A stretch of 8,816 nt of DNA from assembly GCA_036759125.1 (NCBI GenBank), contig DAIOVG010000118.1, forward strand, positions 1 to 8,816, given 5' to 3'. This DNA is from CAXXOK01 sp036759125 (GTDB taxonomy: Bacteria > Bacillota > Clostridia > Christensenellales > Aristaeellaceae). The notes beneath the pieces were generated by a model, which did no database searches, was not told the origin of the DNA, and saw nothing but the letters and a program-made list of their open reading frames with translations. The translations under genes and the position numbers were made by a program. This document shows, piece by piece, positions 5,942 to 8,816 of the stretch (position 1 is the first letter of the stretch; every line of letters starts with the position of its first letter).

Positions 5942-7372
5942 ATGAGTAAACTTCACGAGGAATGCGGTGTATTCGGCATCTATTTACAGGATGGCAGGCA
6001 AGGCGTGGTGCAGCCCGTGTACCACGCGCTGTACGCGCTGCAGCACCGCGGGCAGGAAAGCGCCGGCATTGCGGTAAACACGCGCGGCGTTTTGACCTGC
6101 TATAAGGATATCGGGCTGGTGGGCGAGGTGTTCACCCGCGACGTTATGCAAAAGCTGCCCGAGGGCGGCATCGCCATCGGCCACTGCCGCTACGGCACCA
6201 CCGGCGTGCAGAACCAGACCAACGCCCAGCCGCTGCTGGTCAACCACCTCAAGGGCGGCATGGCGCTGGCGCACAACGGCAACATCGTCAACGCCCACGC
6301 CCTGCGCGAGGAGCAGGAGATGGGCGGCGCGATTTTCCACACGACGAGCGATTCGGAAGTGATCGCCTATACCATCACACGGGAGCGCCTGAAGACCGAC
6401 AGCATAGAAGAGGCCGTGCTTTCGGCCATGAAGCAGCTCAAGGGCGCGTACTCGCTGACGATTGTCAGCCCCGCCAAGCTGCTGGCCGCGCGCGACCCCA
6501 ATGGCTTCCGCCCGCTGTGCATGGGCAAAACGGAGCAGGGCGATGTGGTGTTCGCCTCCGAAACCTGCGCGCTGGATGCGGTGGGCGCGAAGTTTGTGCG
6601 CGATGTAAAGCCCGGCGAGGTGATCGTCGTCGACGCAAACGGCGTGCGCTCGCTGGAAATGAAGCACAAGGCGGCCTGCCCGTCGCTGTGCGTGTTTGAG
6701 TTCATTTATTTCGCCAGACCCGACAGCGTCATCGAGGGCGCGTCGGTGCACCAGGCGCGGCTGCGCGCGGGCGCGTTTCTGGCGCTGGAGCACCCGGTGC
6801 AGGCGGATGTCGTGGTCGGCGTTCCGGATTCGGGCATCGACGCCGCCATCGGCTACGCCCGGCAGGCAGGCATCCCCTACGGGGTCGGCTTCATCAAAAA
6901 CAAATACGTCGGCCGCACGTTTATCCAGCCAGGGCAGATGGAGCGCACCAACGCCGTGAAGATCAAGCTCAACGTCATCCGCTCCACCGTGGAAGGCAAG
7001 CGCGTGGTGCTGATTGACGACTCGATCGTGCGCGGCACCACGGCGGCGCGTATCGTCAGCATTCTCAGGGAAGCGGGGGCTACCGAGGTGCACATGCGGC
7101 TTGCGGCGCCGCCCTTCACCCACCCGTGCTATTTCGGCACGGATATCGACTCCACCGAAAACCTGATTGCCGCCGAGCACAGCGTGGCCGAGGTGTGCAA
7201 GCTCATCGGCGCGGATTCCCTGGGCTTCATGCCTGTGGACTGCCTGGACAAGCTCGCCGCCGGGGCGGCCTGCGGCTTTTGCAAGGGCTGCTTCACCGGC
7301 GATTACCCCATTGATCCCAACGGCGCGGTGACCAAGGACAAGTTTGAAACCTTTCTCAAGGACAAGGCGTGA
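5942..7372 (+). CDS. purF: Amidophosphoribosyltransferase (glutamine PRPP amidotransferase)
   Basis: PurF catalyses the committed step of purine synthesis, converting PRPP and glutamine to phosphoribosylamine. The 476-residue protein begins MSKLHEE-CGVFGIY: a seven-residue propeptide that should be removed to expose catalytic Cys8 as the N-terminal nucleophile. The Ntn glutaminase domain spans about 8-235 (HRGQESAG 35-42, GHCRYGTTG 80-88, HNGNIVN 111-117). The phosphoribosyltransferase domain carries the PRPP motif VVLIDDSIVRGTT (355-367). Cys250, Cys396, Cys447 and Cys450 sit where the Bacillus subtilis enzyme binds its [4Fe-4S] cluster, so this should be the oxygen-sensitive, cluster-containing type. 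In that type AMP/GMP feedback is known. ATG at 5942 has AAGAGGA 4 nt upstream; longer forms start at weak non-ATG codons. It is the third gene of the operon. Confidence 0.97.
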   Translation: MSKLHEECGVFGIYLQDGRQGVVQPVYHALYALQHRGQESAGIAVNTRGVLTCYKDIGLVGEVFTRDVMQKLPEGGIAIGHCRYGTTGVQNQTNAQPLLVNHLKGGMALAHNGNIVNAHALREEQEMGGAIFHTTSDSEVIAYTITRERLKTDSIEEAVLSAMKQLKGAYSLTIVSPAKLLAARDPNGFRPLCMGKTEQGDVVFASETCALDAVGAKFVRDVKPGEVIVVDANGVRSLEMKHKAACPSLCVFEFIYFARPDSVIEGASVHQARLRAGAFLALEHPVQADVVVGVPDSGIDAAIGYARQAGIPYGVGFIKNKYVGRTFIQPGQMERTNAVKIKLNVIRSTVEGKRVVLIDDSIVRGTTAARIVSILREAGATEVHMRLAAPPFTHPCYFGTDIDSTENLIAAEHSVAEVCKLIGADSLGFMPVDCLDKLAAGAACGFCKGCFTGDYPIDPNGAVTKDKFETFLKDKA

Positions 7373-7426
7373 GTCACGCCGGTATATGCAGGGAGCCAAA
7401 GAAAGCGCCAACATGGAGGGGAACGC

Positions 7427-8437
7427 ATGAAGAGCCAATCCGAAAGCTATAAGGCCGCGGGTGTGGATATCACTGCGGGATACAAGGCCGTGGAGCTGAT
7501 GAAAGCACATATAGCCAGAACACTCACCGGCGAAGCCGGAATGGGAGCCGGCACTGCCGGCATTGGGGGTTTCGGCGGCCTGTTTGAGCTGGATATCACT
7601 GATATGCCCCATCCTGTGCTGGTCTCGGGGACCGACGGGGTGGGCACCAAGCTCAAGCTCGCGTTTCTGCTGGACAAGCACGACACCATCGGCATCGACT
7701 GTGTGGCCATGTGCGCCAACGATATCCTCTGCTGCGGCGCCAAACCCCTGTTTTTCCTGGATTATATCGCCTGCGGCAAAAATGTGCCTGAGCGCATCGC
7801 CGATATTGTGGCGGGCGTGGCGGAGGGCTGCGTGCAGGCGGGCTGCGCCCTGGTGGGCGGCGAAACGGCAGAAATGCCGGGCTTCTACCACGAGGACGAG
7901 TACGACATCGCGGGCTTCTGCGTGGGCGCGGTGGACAAAGCCAAGATTCTGAACAAGGACAATATGCAGCCTGGCGACGCGGTGATTGCCCTGCCGTCCA
8001 GCGGCGTGCACTCCAACGGCTTTTCGCTGGTGCGCAAGGCGCTGGGCGCAAAGCTGCCGGTTTATGCCCGGGAGCTTCTAACCCCGACCAAGATCTACGT
8101 CAAGCCTGTGCTGGAGCTGTTCAAAGCGGTCACCGTACACAGCCTGGCACACATCACGGGCGGCGGCTTTTACGAAAACATCCCCCGTGCGCTCAAACCC
8201 GGCATGATGGCAACGCTCGACAAGCGGGCCGTGCGCACGCCGGAGATCTTCGGCGTCATCGCCAGTGAGGGCGGTATTCCGGAGCGCGACATGTTCAACA
8301 CCTTCAACATGGGGGTCGGCATGGTGGCTGTGGTCCCCAAAGCCGAGGCTGACAAGGCCGTGCAGGTGCTTATCGATCACGGCGAGGCCGCCTACGTGCT
8401 GGGGGAAATCGCCCCCGGGGAGGGCGTGGCGCTGTGA
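7427..8437 (+). CDS. purM: Phosphoribosylformylglycinamidine cyclo-ligase (AIR synthetase)
   Basis: PurM closes the imidazole ring, turning FGAM and ATP into AIR. The 336-residue length is near the usual 340-345. Landmarks in order are YKAAGVDI (8-15), SGTDGVGTKLKLA (67-79, ATP-binding loop), DCVAMCANDILCCGAKPLFF (91-110), ALVGGETAEMPGFY (141-154), SSGVHSNGFSLVRK (191-204), and ITGGGFYENIPRAL in the C-terminal half. GGAGGGG lies 5 nt before the ATG. It follows purF by 54 bp, and its TGA stop overlaps the GTG start of purN (GTGA), indicating translational coupling. The sequence is intact, with no missing motif. Confidence 0.97.
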   Translation: MKSQSESYKAAGVDITAGYKAVELMKAHIARTLTGEAGMGAGTAGIGGFGGLFELDITDMPHPVLVSGTDGVGTKLKLAFLLDKHDTIGIDCVAMCANDILCCGAKPLFFLDYIACGKNVPERIADIVAGVAEGCVQAGCALVGGETAEMPGFYHEDEYDIAGFCVGAVDKAKILNKDNMQPGDAVIALPSSGVHSNGFSLVRKALGAKLPVYARELLTPTKIYVKPVLELFKAVTVHSLAHITGGGFYENIPRALKPGMMATLDKRAVRTPEIFGVIASEGGIPERDMFNTFNMGVGMVAVVPKAEADKAVQVLIDHGEAAYVLGEIAPGEGVAL

Positions 8438-8816
8438 TCAACATTGCGGTGCTGGTCTCCGGCGGCGGCACGAACCTGCAGGCGCTCATCGACGCGCAGC
8501 AAAAGGGCAGACTGAAAAGCGGTACGCTCAAGCTGGTGGTATCCAGCAAGCCCGGCGCGTTCGCGCTGACCCGCGCCCAGGCGGCGGGCATCGAAACCGC
8601 CGTACTGGAAAAAATGGAATCGGCCGAGCGCTACGGCGCGGCATTACAGGAGCTGCTCGCGGTGCACGGCATTGAGCTGATCGTGCTCGCGGGCTTTATG
8701 CTGATCCTGCACGAGACCTTCGTGCGGGCGTATGATGGCCGCATCGTCAACGTGCACCCAAGCCTCATCCCCTCGTTCTGCGGGGCGGGGTACTACGGCC
8801 TGAAGGTGCACGAGGC
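8434..8816 (+). CDS. purN: Glycinamide ribonucleotide formyltransferase, N-terminal part (cut by window edge)
   Basis: PurN transfers a formyl group from 10-formyltetrahydrofolate to GAR. The 127 codons present start at GTG (8434), which overlaps the purM stop by 4 bp. GGGGAGGG at 8417-8424 gives a 9-nt spacing. The N-terminus INIAVLVSGGGTNLQALID holds the phosphate-binding loop (SGGGTN, 9-14). IVLAGFM (83-89) and VNVHPSLIPSF (105-115) contain the catalytic Asn106 and His108, numbered as in the E. coli enzyme. The third catalytic residue (Asp144 in E. coli) lies beyond the window. PurN makes FGAR's precursor chemistry possible upstream of PurM; the intervening FGAM synthase genes (purL/Q/S) are not between these genes. 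Confidence 0.96.
   Translation, partial: MINIAVLVSGGGTNLQALIDAQQKGRLKSGTLKLVVSSKPGAFALTRAQAAGIETAVLEKMESAERYGAALQELLAVHGIELIVLAGFMLILHETFVRAYDGRIVNVHPSLIPSFCGAGYYGLKVHE

Noticed and set aside
5984..8011. A 675-codon open frame on the minus strand antisense to purF and purM
   Set aside because: It lies wholly opposite two intact, well-conserved genes and crosses their intergenic gap. It is rich in His, Arg, Ala and Val, as expected from the complement of GC-rich codons, and matches no family I recognise.

Overview
The window looks like a chromosomal housekeeping region of a GC-rich Gram-positive anaerobe, probably a gut-type member of the Clostridia. This rests on gene content rather than on any search. 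PurF is the Bacillus/Clostridium type with a cleavable propeptide and four cysteines in the usual [4Fe-4S] positions. PurE, PurM and PurN have clostridial-looking motif variants. The genes use strong AGGAGG-type ribosome binding sites and sigma-A-type promoters. The pur genes are ordered E-C-F-M-N.

Left arm, minus strand (1-4250). Three genes read leftward. The first transcribed is a 783-residue membrane-anchored protein (1899-4250). It has one N-terminal transmembrane helix, about 390 residues of alanine-rich helical repeats (58-residue unit) and a C-terminal domain of seven short YWTD/DUF5050-like beta-propeller motifs. Next comes a 481-residue GMP synthetase homologue (285-1730) with its own promoter. 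Its ATP-pyrophosphatase loop is intact, but its glutamine amidotransferase domain has lost the catalytic Cys and His, and its C-terminus lacks the usual XMP-binding tail. Last, 37 bp downstream, is the start of dapF (diaminopimelate epimerase), cut by the window edge.

Centre (4251-4476). A divergent promoter region holds two well-formed sigma-A-type promoters facing away from each other, with a small inverted repeat between them.

Right arm, plus strand (4477-8816). The de novo purine genes run purE, purC, purF, purM and purN (cut at the right edge). Together they cover amidotransfer to PRPP (PurF), the first formyl transfer (PurN), AIR ring closure (PurM), carboxylation to CAIR (PurE) and SAICAR formation (PurC). 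purM and purN overlap by 4 bp. The purE-purC gap carries a cluster of DnaA-box-like TTTTCCACA motifs in a repeated arrangement.

The most interesting items are the GMP synthetase paralogue that appears unable to use glutamine, the coiled-stalk/propeller surface protein, and the DnaA-box-like cluster inside the pur operon. No mobile element, tRNA, rRNA or CRISPR array was seen. No stretch over 300 bp lacks a gene.
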